Assembly (NCBI RefSeq): GCF_023278085.1
Contig: NZ_CP066265.1
Location: 5,218,501 to 5,282,500 of the forward strand
Direction of reading: 5' to 3'
From: Pseudomonas syringae
GTDB taxonomy: Bacteria > Pseudomonadota > Gammaproteobacteria > Pseudomonadales > Pseudomonadaceae
Length of the DNA stretch: 64,000 nucleotides
A program made the translations under genes and the position numbers. The notes beneath the pieces are model-generated. The model was not told the DNA's origin, ran no database searches, and saw only the letters and a program-made list of their open reading frames with translations. This document shows, in pieces, positions 37,354 to 45,572 of the stretch (its first letter is position 1; each line of letters begins with the position of its first letter).

Positions 37354-38688
37354 TTATCCTCGAATGGCCCAGAAAGCCAGGTTCAGCCCCGGGAACTCAC
37401 CCGCGACATGAAATGCAAAACCCCCGGAGTGCATCAGTTGTTTCCAGTGCTCGCTACCGCGGTCCAGTTCGTAGTACGTCGAACCGGCATGGTAAGGAAT
37501 CTGCCGCGGCGCCACGGGGAGTGGCAACAGACCGATGCCTGGCAGTTGCAGGTTGACCAGATCACGGATGTGCTCCACCGAGCCGATTTTGCTCTGCTGG
37601 CTGAAACGCCCGCGCAGGGTTTCGCTCGGGATATCAGCACGCACCACAAGGATGAAGCTTGCGGTGTCGATCAGGGTTTTGTCTGCCAGCATGGCGACAT
37701 GCACGCCGTAGGCTTTTTCGACAATTGGAATAGGCGTGGCCTTGCTGTCGATCAGCATCGACAGCGCCTCGCGCAATGCATGCATGACCGGCGTGAAACT
37801 CAATGTCAGGTCGTCATGCTGGTAGCGCGGGAAATCTTCAGGGCGACGGCTGCTGGACGAAAAGGTCGCAAACTCCCCGGCCAGACTGACCAGCTCGCTG
37901 TAGAAGCGCTCGGGGTGCACAGGGCTCAACTGGCTCAGATGGTTGATCAGCGGCTCGGCGCGATTGACCAGTTGCAGCAGCATGAAGTCAGCGATTTCCG
38001 AAGCGCCACCCGCACCGGACGCCACAACCCGCCCGGCCAGCGCTTCGCCACGCTGGCGCAGCAGGCCCTGCAGTTCGCTGCGAAACGCCGAAAGCGGTCT
38101 GCTTGCGGTGACGTCGAGGACGGGCGGGATGTAGCTGTCATCCAGTACCAGCGCGCGGTCGGCGCGTTTTTCCTTGATTCGGACCACGCCGATGGCGGCG
38201 TAATCGCTCAAGCCATCCGCGGCGGTCAGCAGGCGCAAAGCTCTGGAGCCGACGGCGACTGGCGCCCGGTTTTCGAACGGCGCGTTATCGTCGCGCACCT
38301 CGCGCACCTGGCTGAGGTAACGCGCGCCACCCAGCTCTTCGCCTTCATCCACTGTGTCCCGCGCACCGGCGCGCCTGAGCGGCAAGGCCAGATACACCAC
38401 GCCATCGCGCAGGTTGTCATCGATGCTCAGCGGGCTGGGTGCAAGATCATCCTGCGGAATGCTGAAAGGCGTCCCGTCGGGTAGCAGGCCTCTGGCCGAA
38501 ACGATTGCCAGTTTGCCCTGAGCCAGCAGGCCCTGATCGATCAACAGCTCGGAGAACCCCCACGCGCCTGCCGACAGCGGCCGATTACGGGCGTCGATCA
38601 GGTTTTCCAGGTAGCGGTCATGCTGCTGAAAGTGCTGGGTTCCGATAAACATGCCTTCCGACCAGACCACTCGATTGTTCCAGGACAT
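37354..38688 (-). CDS. tssK: TssK baseplate protein
   Basis: A 444-aa adaptor linking baseplate and membrane complex. The family N-terminus MSWNNRVVWSEGMFIGTQHFQQHDR is recognisable. GGAG lies at a good distance before the ATG. It lies between tssJ and tssL as in HSI-I-type loci. Confidence 0.96.
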   Translation of the reverse strand: MSWNNRVVWSEGMFIGTQHFQQHDRYLENLIDARNRPLSAGAWGFSELLIDQGLLAQGKLAIVSARGLLPDGTPFSIPQDDLAPSPLSIDDNLRDGVVYLALPLRRAGARDTVDEGEELGGARYLSQVREVRDDNAPFENRAPVAVGSRALRLLTAADGLSDYAAIGVVRIKEKRADRALVLDDSYIPPVLDVTASRPLSAFRSELQGLLRQRGEALAGRVVASGAGGASEIADFMLLQLVNRAEPLINHLSQLSPVHPERFYSELVSLAGEFATFSSSSRRPEDFPRYQHDDLTLSFTPVMHALREALSMLIDSKATPIPIVEKAYGVHVAMLADKTLIDTASFILVVRADIPSETLRGRFSQQSKIGSVEHIRDLVNLQLPGIGLLPLPVAPRQIPYHAGSTYYELDRGSEHWKQLMHSGGFAFHVAGEFPGLNLAFWAIRG

Positions 38689-38702
38689 GGGTACTCCGTT
38701 TG

Positions 38703-39209
38703 CTATTGAGCCGGGCGGGTTGGGTGGGCGACGACGTCAGTGCGCACGGCATGCACATCGAGGCTGATCTGGTGTTCGCTGGACTGTCGAGGTGCGACAT
38801 TGATGACGGCACGCCACTGCGCGCGATCGATTGCGCGATAGCCGACCACCAGACCCACGTGACGGGTCGCCGGATCAAGCTGGCGAACCACACGTTGCAG
38901 CTCACCTGGCTGTACCAGCACTTCATCCTGATCGATCAAATCAGGCCCCAGTGTGGCGGGCGCACGCTCGGCCAGTGCGAAATAGTCCGCACGCAGAAAA
39001 GACGCGGTGTTTTTCAGTTCATAGAGGCGCACCCGAACAGGCGCAGCCTGACCGGTCGCACCAGGATTGAGCTCTGCGACTGCCTGAAAATCGAACGTGA
39101 CGGCGGCGTCCGAAGAGGATGCAGACGCATCCTTCGGGGTTTGCACATCCTTGGCACAGGCACCCAGCAGCAATACAGTGAGAGCGGCCGATACAACGCT
39201 GCGAAACAT
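38703..39209 (-). CDS. tssJ: TssJ outer-membrane lipoprotein
   Basis: A 168-aa lipoprotein with a signal peptide and lipobox LLGAC (Cys at residue 18), then the transthyretin-like fold with RVRLYELKNTASFLRADYFAL and the VGLVVGYRAID strand. It anchors the TssM-TssL complex to the outer membrane. The ribosome site and start codon fall within an RsmA-type sequence, TCAAGGATGT (39206-39215). Confidence 0.95.
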   Translation of the reverse strand: MFRSVVSAALTVLLLGACAKDVQTPKDASASSSDAAVTFDFQAVAELNPGATGQAAPVRVRLYELKNTASFLRADYFALAERAPATLGPDLIDQDEVLVQPGELQRVVRQLDPATRHVGLVVGYRAIDRAQWRAVINVAPRQSSEHQISLDVHAVRTDVVAHPTRPAQ

Positions 39210-39215
39210 CCTTGA
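39206..39215 (-). promoter_or_regulatory. RsmA/CsrA-type binding site over tssJ start
   Basis: The minus strand reads TCAAGGATGT, a full match to the CsrA/RsmA consensus (A/U)CANGGANG(U/A). The GGA overlaps the start ATG. A second GGA lies 8 nt upstream (AAAGGATCAAGGATG), giving the paired motif that RsmA dimers prefer. Binding is inferred. Confidence 0.5.
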
Positions 39216-39254
39216 TCCTTTATGTTCTGGCTATCTGGTGGTTGATCCTGCAAC

Positions 39255-40691
39255 TCAGGGGCGGCGCAAACGGGTGCTGTGCTGCTCATAGGCGCGGCTG
39301 AACTCACGCCCGAAAAGCTCTTGAAAATCGTCTTCCGCTTCGCGCGAAATATTGCTGTAGAGCTCCGTGAACTGCTGCCAGTAACGGGCCTGTCGGGAAC
39401 CACCCAGCAGGCTCGAAAAAGCACCTGACGGTGCGCTCATCCGGGTTTCAAGCTCGGCAGGTTCAAAGCGTTTGAGCAGATGCTTGATCGCTGCCTGCAC
39501 ACCGGCCATGACAGCCAGCTGGTGGGCGCGTAAATCATCAAAACTGTCTGTAACCGCCTGTTCCGGGGCCATGAACGCCTGGTTGCCGTGGCGCAGCAGC
39601 AACAACAGGGCCTCATCGGCATTCGGGGCGAATTTCAGCGGATTGTTTTCCACCGGACCAATCACGGTCTGCTGCATGCGGAACTCGCCCTTGAGGCTGG
39701 TGCGCGCTCGCAACACGTCGATCAACCCTTCGACCATCAGCCTGTAGCTGCGCCCTATTGCCTCCATCTGGGCCTCGGCCTGGGCGGTGTCGATGCGCAG
39801 TTGATCAAGGCCTGCACCACGTAGAAACGCCTGAAGCAGGTCCGGCGTGCGAACGGACGCAGTTTCGGCTGGCAATGTTGCAGCGACTGGCGCAGCGGCT
39901 GGCGCAGGAACCGGGATCGGCGTGGGTTCAGGGCTCGCCAGCTCAGGCTCGGGCAGGGTATCGGGCAGCTGCTGTGTCGGTGAAGGTGTCGGTATCGGCG
40001 CGGGCGTATCAGCGAACAGATCCCAGTCTTCGGGAATGAGACCGGCAGCAGGCACAGCGTCAGGCACCTTGGGCGCGGGGGCCGGTATTGAGGGCTCCGG
40101 GGCTCGAAAGTCATGCTGTTCGGCCGGGACGTGATCGGACCGGGTCGGCGGCGCGATGCTTGATGGCGTCAGGAAGTCGAACAGATCGGGAAAAGTGTCG
40201 TGCGCCGATCCACCCTGAAAATGAGCGGTGGCAGGCGGGCTGCTCACAGGCGCAACGTCGGGTTGCAGCGATCCGTTCTGGCGCCCCATCAATGCTTCGA
40301 AACTGTTGGGTGAGTCGATCCCGCTGGCAGGCCCTGCATGGGCCAGGTTCAGATCGGCCAGGTTCAGGCCCGAGTCGATTCGCGCCTGTATTTCGTATTC
40401 ACCGATGCGGATGATTTCGCCATCCTGAAGCGGTTCGCTGTTGCCGCGGCGCAGACGGACACCGGCCTTGATCAGCTCTACGCCGTTGGTGCTGTAATCG
40501 GTGAGGTAGTAACGGCCATCCTTGTACTGAACGACGCAATGCTTCTGGGAAACCAGTCGCTCGGGATCAGGAAGTACCCAGTCATTCTCCGGGCCACGAC
40601 CAATCGCCATCACCCCATTGTCCATTGATTTTTCAGGACATTGGCCAGGGGTTATCTTGTGATAACTAGTGATCGTCAGACACAGCGTCAT
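39255..40691 (-). CDS. fha: Fha/TagH, FHA-domain T6SS scaffold
   Basis: A 478-aa protein with an N-terminal FHA domain (residues about 18-95, with GRGPENDWVL, SQKHC and STNG), a Pro/Ala/Glu-rich linker (about 160-300) and a C-terminal TagH/type VI FHA domain. It is the PpkA substrate: phosphothreonine binding drives assembly. I start it at 40691 (MTLCLTITSYHKI), preceded by AAGGAGG; a frame running up to 40772 has no ribosome site. First gene of the leftward T6SS operon. Confidence 0.93.
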   Translation of the reverse strand: MTLCLTITSYHKITPGQCPEKSMDNGVMAIGRGPENDWVLPDPERLVSQKHCVVQYKDGRYYLTDYSTNGVELIKAGVRLRRGNSEPLQDGEIIRIGEYEIQARIDSGLNLADLNLAHAGPASGIDSPNSFEALMGRQNGSLQPDVAPVSSPPATAHFQGGSAHDTFPDLFDFLTPSSIAPPTRSDHVPAEQHDFRAPEPSIPAPAPKVPDAVPAAGLIPEDWDLFADTPAPIPTPSPTQQLPDTLPEPELASPEPTPIPVPAPAAAPVAATLPAETASVRTPDLLQAFLRGAGLDQLRIDTAQAEAQMEAIGRSYRLMVEGLIDVLRARTSLKGEFRMQQTVIGPVENNPLKFAPNADEALLLLLRHGNQAFMAPEQAVTDSFDDLRAHQLAVMAGVQAAIKHLLKRFEPAELETRMSAPSGAFSSLLGGSRQARYWQQFTELYSNISREAEDDFQELFGREFSRAYEQHSTRLRRP

Positions 40692-41082
40692 TGCGCCTCC
40701 TTGCTTACAACGCGCACGAACAACAATAACGAAAAACCTGAAACGATGAACGCAGCAGCCTGGATAAGGCAAAAACGCTCAAAGAACGACTTTAAAAATT
40801 ATCGGTGAACATGAAAGCACGCGACTTTATACACAATTCCATGACAGTGACACAGGCGACGGCAAAACAACATTTCGGTTGCCAGCCCCGTCACACCTGC
40901 GCAAAGCCGACATAGCTTAACCTTGACAAGCCATCTGTACTACACCAAAAATGCACAACGCCCATGCACCGTTGATTTCATATTGACATCACTGCAGACA
41001 GGGGTTGGCAATTCATGGAAGTTGCTCAGGAAATGTCCTGACGAGCCGCGCTACAACAACTGATGTGATAGGGAGATCAATC
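40692..41082. promoter_or_regulatory. Divergent T6SS promoter region
   Basis: This 391-bp AT-richer gap separates the two T6SS operons and has no credible gene. On the minus strand a TATAAA at 40826-40831 could be a -10 for fha. On the plus strand, TTGACA boxes occur at 40923-40928 and 40983-40988 without a convincing -10 at the right distance. An RsmA core CAAGGAGG (minus strand, 40696-40703) covers the fha ribosome site. I found no GG-N10-GC sigma-54 element. Confidence 0.5.
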
Positions 41083-42093
41083 TTGGTGGATGTATCGTTG
41101 CTGCTCGCTGCAGTTTCCGCCAACGTTCCTTGCGGCGATGATCTGGAATACGACCCGGACTTTCTGCAATTGGAGCGCGATGCCCAAGGCCGCCCCGAGC
41201 GCGTCATGGGCGACTCCATACAGCCTGCCGAGCCGCCCCAATGGCGCGCCATCGAGCAAGCGAGCGTTGCACTCCTGCAGCGCAGCAAAGACCTGCGCAT
41301 CACCCATTTCCTTCTGCAAAGTGCTCTGGCGCTGGACGGCGTTGCCGGCCTGGGCAACGTGCTGACGCTCATCAGCGAACTGCTCAGGCATTACTGGGCC
41401 GATATCTACCCGCAGCTTGACGCGGATGACGACAACGACCCGACCGTGCGCATCAATGCGCTGTCCGGCCTGACCTGCGATACCAACATCCGCCTGTTGC
41501 GAGAAAGCACGCTGATCCGCTCGCGGGCCTTCGGCACTGTCAGCCTGCGCGCCGCGCTGAATGCCAGCGGCCTGCAAAGCTTTGCCGACGAGACACTGAC
41601 CGCAGAGACGCTGTCCGCCGCCTTGCGCGACAGTGATCCCGAGCAACTGAACGCTACCCGAAGCGCCTTGAGCGAAGCACGCACGGCCGCTGAATTCATC
41701 GAGGGTTTCGTGTCCGGGCAGGTCGGTTCGGCGCAGGGTGTCGACCTGTCCCCGCTTAAACAATTGCTCAGGCAAGCACTGCAGATGCTGGGCGAACAGA
41801 GCGTCGCCAGCACTGACGACGAGCCCGCCGCAGAAGCTCTCGAGCCTGCCGTGCAAGCGTCCACACCCGCCACGCCACGCGTGTCCGGCGACATTGCCAG
41901 TCGCGACGATGTGCTGCGCAGCCTTGATCGAATTCTGAGTTATTACGCCCGCCACGAGCCTTCGAGCCCGCTGCCGGTGCTGTTGAACCGAGCAAAGAAT
42001 CTGGTGCACGCCGATTTCGAAGCCATCGTGCGTAACCTGATTCCAGACGGTATGTCGCAGTTCGAAAACTTGCGCGGACCCGAGACTGACTGA
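41083..42093 (+). CDS. tssA: TssA baseplate/sheath-cap protein
   Basis: A 336-aa ImpA-type protein beginning DVSLLLAAVSANVPCGDDLEYDPDFLQLE, the conserved TssA N-terminal region; the C-terminal part ends in the SSPLPVLLNRAKNLV segment of the short TssA class. The start is a TTG at 41083 preceded by GGGAG at 7 nt; a GTG at 41086 is the next option and a further in-frame TTG at 41005 lacks a ribosome site. First gene of the rightward T6SS operon. Confidence 0.93.
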   Translation: MVDVSLLLAAVSANVPCGDDLEYDPDFLQLERDAQGRPERVMGDSIQPAEPPQWRAIEQASVALLQRSKDLRITHFLLQSALALDGVAGLGNVLTLISELLRHYWADIYPQLDADDDNDPTVRINALSGLTCDTNIRLLRESTLIRSRAFGTVSLRAALNASGLQSFADETLTAETLSAALRDSDPEQLNATRSALSEARTAAEFIEGFVSGQVGSAQGVDLSPLKQLLRQALQMLGEQSVASTDDEPAAEALEPAVQASTPATPRVSGDIASRDDVLRSLDRILSYYARHEPSSPLPVLLNRAKNLVHADFEAIVRNLIPDGMSQFENLRGPETD

Positions 42094-42188
42094 CTCCCTC
42101 ACGGGGTCTTCGTCCGGATCACGCAATCCCGTTACCGGCAACGACCGATGACGCCAACACCGTCGCAGCAGCGACCAGGAGGAGCAAC

Positions 42189-42704
42189 GTGGCGAAAACC
42201 AGTTCTCAGAAATTCATTGCGCGCAACCGTGCGCCGCGAGTTCAGATCGAATACGACGTGGAGCTTTACGGCGCCGAGAAAAAGGTCCAGCTGCCCTTCG
42301 TCATGGGTGTCATGGCAGACCTTGCCGGCAAACCGGCAGAGCCTCTGGCAGCGGTTGCCGATCGCAAGTTTCTGGAAATCGATGTCGACAATTTCGACTC
42401 ACGGCTCAAGGCCATGCAGCCACGCGTGGCGTTCAACGTGCCCAACGAGCTGACTGGCGAGGGCAATCTGAGCCTGGACATCACGTTCGAAAGCATGGAT
42501 GACTTCAGCCCTGCGGCAGTAGCGCGCAATGTCGACTCGCTGAACAAACTGCTCGAAGCGCGGACGCAGCTGGCCAACCTGCTGACCTACATGGACGGCA
42601 AGACCGGCGCTGAAGAAATCATCATGAAGGCTATCAAGGATCCTGCGTTGCTCCAGGCCCTGGCGAGTGCGCCAAAGCCTCAGGACTCCGAGCCCAACGC
42701 GTAA
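42189..42704 (+). CDS. tssB: TssB contractile sheath small subunit
   Basis: A 171-aa VipA-like protein (SSQKFIARNRAPRVQIEYDVELYGAEKK at the start). It forms the T6SS sheath with TssC. GTG start with AGGAGGAG upstream. The 95-nt gap after tssA holds nothing recognisable. Confidence 0.97.
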   Translation: MAKTSSQKFIARNRAPRVQIEYDVELYGAEKKVQLPFVMGVMADLAGKPAEPLAAVADRKFLEIDVDNFDSRLKAMQPRVAFNVPNELTGEGNLSLDITFESMDDFSPAAVARNVDSLNKLLEARTQLANLLTYMDGKTGAEEIIMKAIKDPALLQALASAPKPQDSEPNA

Positions 42705-42719
42705 TCAGGACCAGACATC

Positions 42720-44216
42720 ATGACCGAATCGAGTCGCGAAAATCAGCCACAAACCGCAGGCGCCACCGAGCAGACCAGCGAGTTTGCGTCGCTGCTGCTG
42801 CAAGAGTTCAAACCCAAGACCGAGCGCGCTCGCGAAGCGGTCGAAACCGCTGTGCGCACCCTCGCCGAACAGGCTCTGGCACAAACCGATCTGGTGTCCA
42901 ACGACGCCATCAAGTCGATCGAATCGATCATTGCAGCGATCGATGCCAAACTCACCGCGCAAGTCAACCAGATCATCCACCATCAGGATTTCCAGCAAGT
43001 GGAAAGTGCCTGGCGTGGCCTGCACTATCTGGTCAGCAACACCGAAAGCGACGAGCAACTGAAGATTCGTGTCCTGAACATCTCCAAGCCGGAGCTGCAC
43101 AAGACCCTGAAGAAATTCAAAGGCACGGCGTGGGACCAGAGCCCGATTTTCAAGAAGATGTACGAAGAAGAGTACGGCCAGTTCGGCGGCGAGCCGTACG
43201 GCTGCCTGGTGGGCGACTACTACTTCGACCAGTCGCCTCCGGACGTCGAGTTGCTGGGCGAGCTGTCCAAGGTCTGTGCCGCCATGCATGCGCCATTCAT
43301 TGCTGCGGCCTCGCCTACCGTGATGGGCATGGGTTCGTGGCAGGAACTGTCCAACCCGCGCGATCTGACCAAAATCTTCACCACGCCGGAATACGCTGGC
43401 TGGCGTTCGCTGCGTGAATCCGAAGACGCACGTTACATCGGCCTGACCATGCCACGCTTCCTGGCGCGCCTGCCTTACGGGGCCAAGACTGATCCGGTGG
43501 AAGCCTTCGCGTTTGAAGAAAACACCGACGGTGCAGACAGCGCCAAGTACACCTGGGCCAACGCAGCCTACGCCATGGCGGTGAACATCAACCGTTCGTT
43601 CAAGCACTACGGCTGGTGCTCGCGGATTCGCGGTGTCGAATCGGGCGGCGAAGTGGAAAACCTGCCGGCTCACACGTTTCCGACCGACGATGGCGGCGTG
43701 GACATGAAATGTCCGACCGAAATTGCTATTTCGGACCGTCGTGAAGCCGAGTTGGCCAAGAACGGCTTCATGCCGCTGCTGCACAAGAAGAACACTGATT
43801 TTGCAGCGTTCATCGGTGCGCAGTCCTTGCAGAAACCTGCCGAATACGATGACCCGGACGCCACCGCCAACGCCAACCTGGCTGCGCGCCTGCCGTACCT
43901 GTTCGCCACCTGCCGCTTCGCGCACTACCTCAAGTGCATCGTGCGCGACAAGATCGGCTCGTTCAAAGAGAAAGACGAAATGCAGCGCTGGCTGCAGGAC
44001 TGGATTCTCAACTACGTCGATGGCGACCCTGCGCACTCCACCGAAACCACCAAGGCCCAGCATCCGCTGGCAGCAGCAGAGGTAGTGGTCGAAGACGTCG
44101 AAGGCAATCCGGGTTACTACAACTCCAGATTCTACCTGCGCCCGCACTATCAGCTGGAGGGCCTGACCGTGTCACTGCGTCTGGTCTCCAAGTTGCCATC
44201 GGCCAAGGGTGCCTGA
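42720..44216 (+). CDS. tssC: TssC contractile sheath large subunit
   Basis: A 498-aa VipB-like sheath protein with the family segments ESAWRGLHYLV, GDYYFDQSPPDVELL, AAASPTVMGM and FATCRFAHYLKCI. It is 15 nt downstream of tssB and is recycled by ClpV. Confidence 0.98.
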   Translation: MTESSRENQPQTAGATEQTSEFASLLLQEFKPKTERAREAVETAVRTLAEQALAQTDLVSNDAIKSIESIIAAIDAKLTAQVNQIIHHQDFQQVESAWRGLHYLVSNTESDEQLKIRVLNISKPELHKTLKKFKGTAWDQSPIFKKMYEEEYGQFGGEPYGCLVGDYYFDQSPPDVELLGELSKVCAAMHAPFIAAASPTVMGMGSWQELSNPRDLTKIFTTPEYAGWRSLRESEDARYIGLTMPRFLARLPYGAKTDPVEAFAFEENTDGADSAKYTWANAAYAMAVNINRSFKHYGWCSRIRGVESGGEVENLPAHTFPTDDGGVDMKCPTEIAISDRREAELAKNGFMPLLHKKNTDFAAFIGAQSLQKPAEYDDPDATANANLAARLPYLFATCRFAHYLKCIVRDKIGSFKEKDEMQRWLQDWILNYVDGDPAHSTETTKAQHPLAAAEVVVEDVEGNPGYYNSRFYLRPHYQLEGLTVSLRLVSKLPSAKGA

Positions 44217-44265
44217 CCACGCCCGCAGGTAAAGCTGCGAGCGGTTTTGCGAAAAATGCGAACAG

Positions 44266-44292
44266 GCTGCACGCCCGAACCGGCGTGCAGCC
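44266..44292 (+). other. Intercistronic hairpin between tssC and hcp
   Basis: GGCTGCACGCC (44266-44276) and GGCGTGCAGCC (44282-44292) form a perfect 11-bp stem with a 5-nt loop and no T-run. It is more likely an mRNA stability or processing element upstream of hcp than a terminator. Confidence 0.6.
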
Positions 44293-44332
44293 AATCAACA
44301 CATGAGTGGTCCACGCCACATCAGGAGAGAAC

Positions 44333-44821
44333 ATGGCAGTCGATATCTTTATCAAGATCGGTGACATCAAGGGCGAGTCCATGGACAAGGCCCACAAGGA
44401 AGAGATCGATGTGTTGAACTGGAGCTGGGGCATGTCCCAGACCGGCAACATGCACACCGGTACAGGCGGTGGCGCAGGCAAGGTCAATATTCAGGATCTG
44501 TCGATTACCAAGTATGTCGACAAGTCCACCCCGAACCTGATGATGCATTGCTCCAGCGGCAAGCACATCGACAAGGTCAAGCTGACCGTGCGCAAGGCCG
44601 GCGGTGAAAATCAGGTCGAGTACCTGATCATCAATCTGGAAGAAGTGCTCATCACGTCTCTGAGCACCGGCGGGTCGGGCAGCGATGATCGCCTGATCGA
44701 AAACGTCACCCTCAACTTTGCCCAGGTGCTGGTGGACTATCAGCCACAGAAAGCCGACGGCACCAAGGAAGGCGGCCCGGTCAAATACGGCTGGAACATC
44801 CGCTCCAACACCAAGCGCTGA
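44333..44821 (+). CDS. hcp: Hcp inner-tube protein
   Basis: A 162-aa Hcp1-type protein (MAVDIFIKIGDIKGESMDKAHKEEIDVLNWSWG). It forms the hexameric tube expelled with VgrG. The ATG at 44333 has AGGAGAGAAC upstream; an earlier in-frame start at 44306 is unsupported. The 116-nt gap before it and the gap after it each carry a GC-rich hairpin. Confidence 0.98.
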   Translation: MAVDIFIKIGDIKGESMDKAHKEEIDVLNWSWGMSQTGNMHTGTGGGAGKVNIQDLSITKYVDKSTPNLMMHCSSGKHIDKVKLTVRKAGGENQVEYLIINLEEVLITSLSTGGSGSDDRLIENVTLNFAQVLVDYQPQKADGTKEGGPVKYGWNIRSNTKR

Positions 44822-44827
44822 GTGCAC

Positions 44828-44855
44828 GCGCCCCCGACCACAGCGTTGGGGGCGC
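44828..44855 (+). other. Hairpin downstream of hcp
   Basis: GCGCCCCC (44828-44835) pairs with GGGGGCGC (44848-44855) around a 12-nt loop, 7 nt after the hcp stop. There is no T-run. It could attenuate readthrough or protect the hcp 3' end. Confidence 0.5.
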
Positions 44856-44901
44856 CACGCCTTGAACAGCAATGGATCTACTGCCGCAAGGTGCCTGAGT
44901 C

Positions 44902-45063
44902 ATGGCCAAGCCCTCGTTTATCACTGTGTGCAATGAATACCTCAAGATCTCGACGATGTTCGAGCTGGGCAAACCTTGCGACGGGCATTGGAAAAACCAG
45001 TGCGCCCGTCTCGTGCGCGGCGTCGGCGATCAGAAAGACTACACAGCGTTGTTCGACTGGTGA
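44902..45063 (+). CDS. Putative 53-aa protein between hcp and tssE
   Basis: A short ORF ([19 protein letters not shown]..., ending TALFDW) with Pseudomonas-like GC-rich third positions and three cysteines (10, 26, 34) plus DGHW. An AAGGTG lies about 9 nt before the ATG, an in-frame stop lies directly upstream, and its TGA overlaps the tssE GTG by 4 nt. I do not recognise it. It occupies the place where tagJ lies in HSI-I loci but does not resemble TagJ. It may be a real small gene coupled to tssE or a remnant. Confidence 0.45.
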   Translation: MAKPSFITVCNEYLKISTMFELGKPCDGHWKNQCARLVRGVGDQKDYTALFDW

Positions 45064-45572
45064 ACGACATCACTCTGCGCGAGCGCCTGCAGCCATCGCT
45101 GCTTGATCGGCTGACCGACGAAGACCCGAGCAATCCGCAGGAAAGTGCGGACAAGCGCGTGCTGTCTCTCAGTCAGCTCAAAGCCTCGGTGCTGCGTGAT
45201 CTGGCCTGGCTGCTGAACACCACGTCGTTGCTGGACGCCGATACCACGCTGCACACCCCAGCCGGTACTTCGGTGGTCAATTACGGATTGCCGGCGCTGG
45301 CGGGCAACAGCGCGTCGAGTATCGATGTCGGCCTGCTGGAAAGCCTGATTCACCGCGCGATTGTGACTTACGAGCCACGCATCCTGCCCCAGACATTGCA
45401 CGTGAGGGCCCGAGTGGGACGTGACGAAATGAATCACAACGCTTTAAGTTTCGAAATTCAGGGCGACCTGTGGGCTCAACCGGTCGCCCTGCCCCTGTTG
45501 CTGCGCACCGAGCTGGATCTGGAATCCGGGCATGTACAGGTGATGCCTGCCGAACAACGGAGGCGCTCATGA
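45060..45572 (+). CDS. tssE: TssE gp25-like baseplate protein
   Basis: A 170-aa gp25/lysozyme-like baseplate protein. [17 protein letters not shown] is the family N-terminus, followed by [13 protein letters not shown] and [11 protein letters not shown] start it at GTG 45060, overlapping the preceding 53-codon ORF; the frame is open further up to 44976, but those residues (Arg-rich) are not TssE-like. It overlaps tssF by 4 nt. Confidence 0.92.
   Translation: MNDITLRERLQPSLLDRLTDEDPSNPQESADKRVLSLSQLKASVLRDLAWLLNTTSLLDADTTLHTPAGTSVVNYGLPALAGNSASSIDVGLLESLIHRAIVTYEPRILPQTLHVRARVGRDEMNHNALSFEIQGDLWAQPVALPLLLRTELDLESGHVQVMPAEQRRRS

Noticed and set aside
41006..41026. TGGCA...TTGCT resembling a sigma-54 promoter before tssA
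   Set aside because: The GG and GC elements are 15 nt apart instead of 10, so it cannot be a -24/-12 pair.
44266..44292. Hairpin before hcp considered as a terminator
   Set aside because: No T-run, and hcp needs readthrough or its own promoter; annotated as a processing or stability candidate instead.
44822..45106. 94-codon frame across the hcp-tssE gap
   Set aside because: Begins at the hcp stop within a hairpin, Arg/Ser-rich translation typical of a wrong frame; the 53-codon frame has better codon use and coupling.
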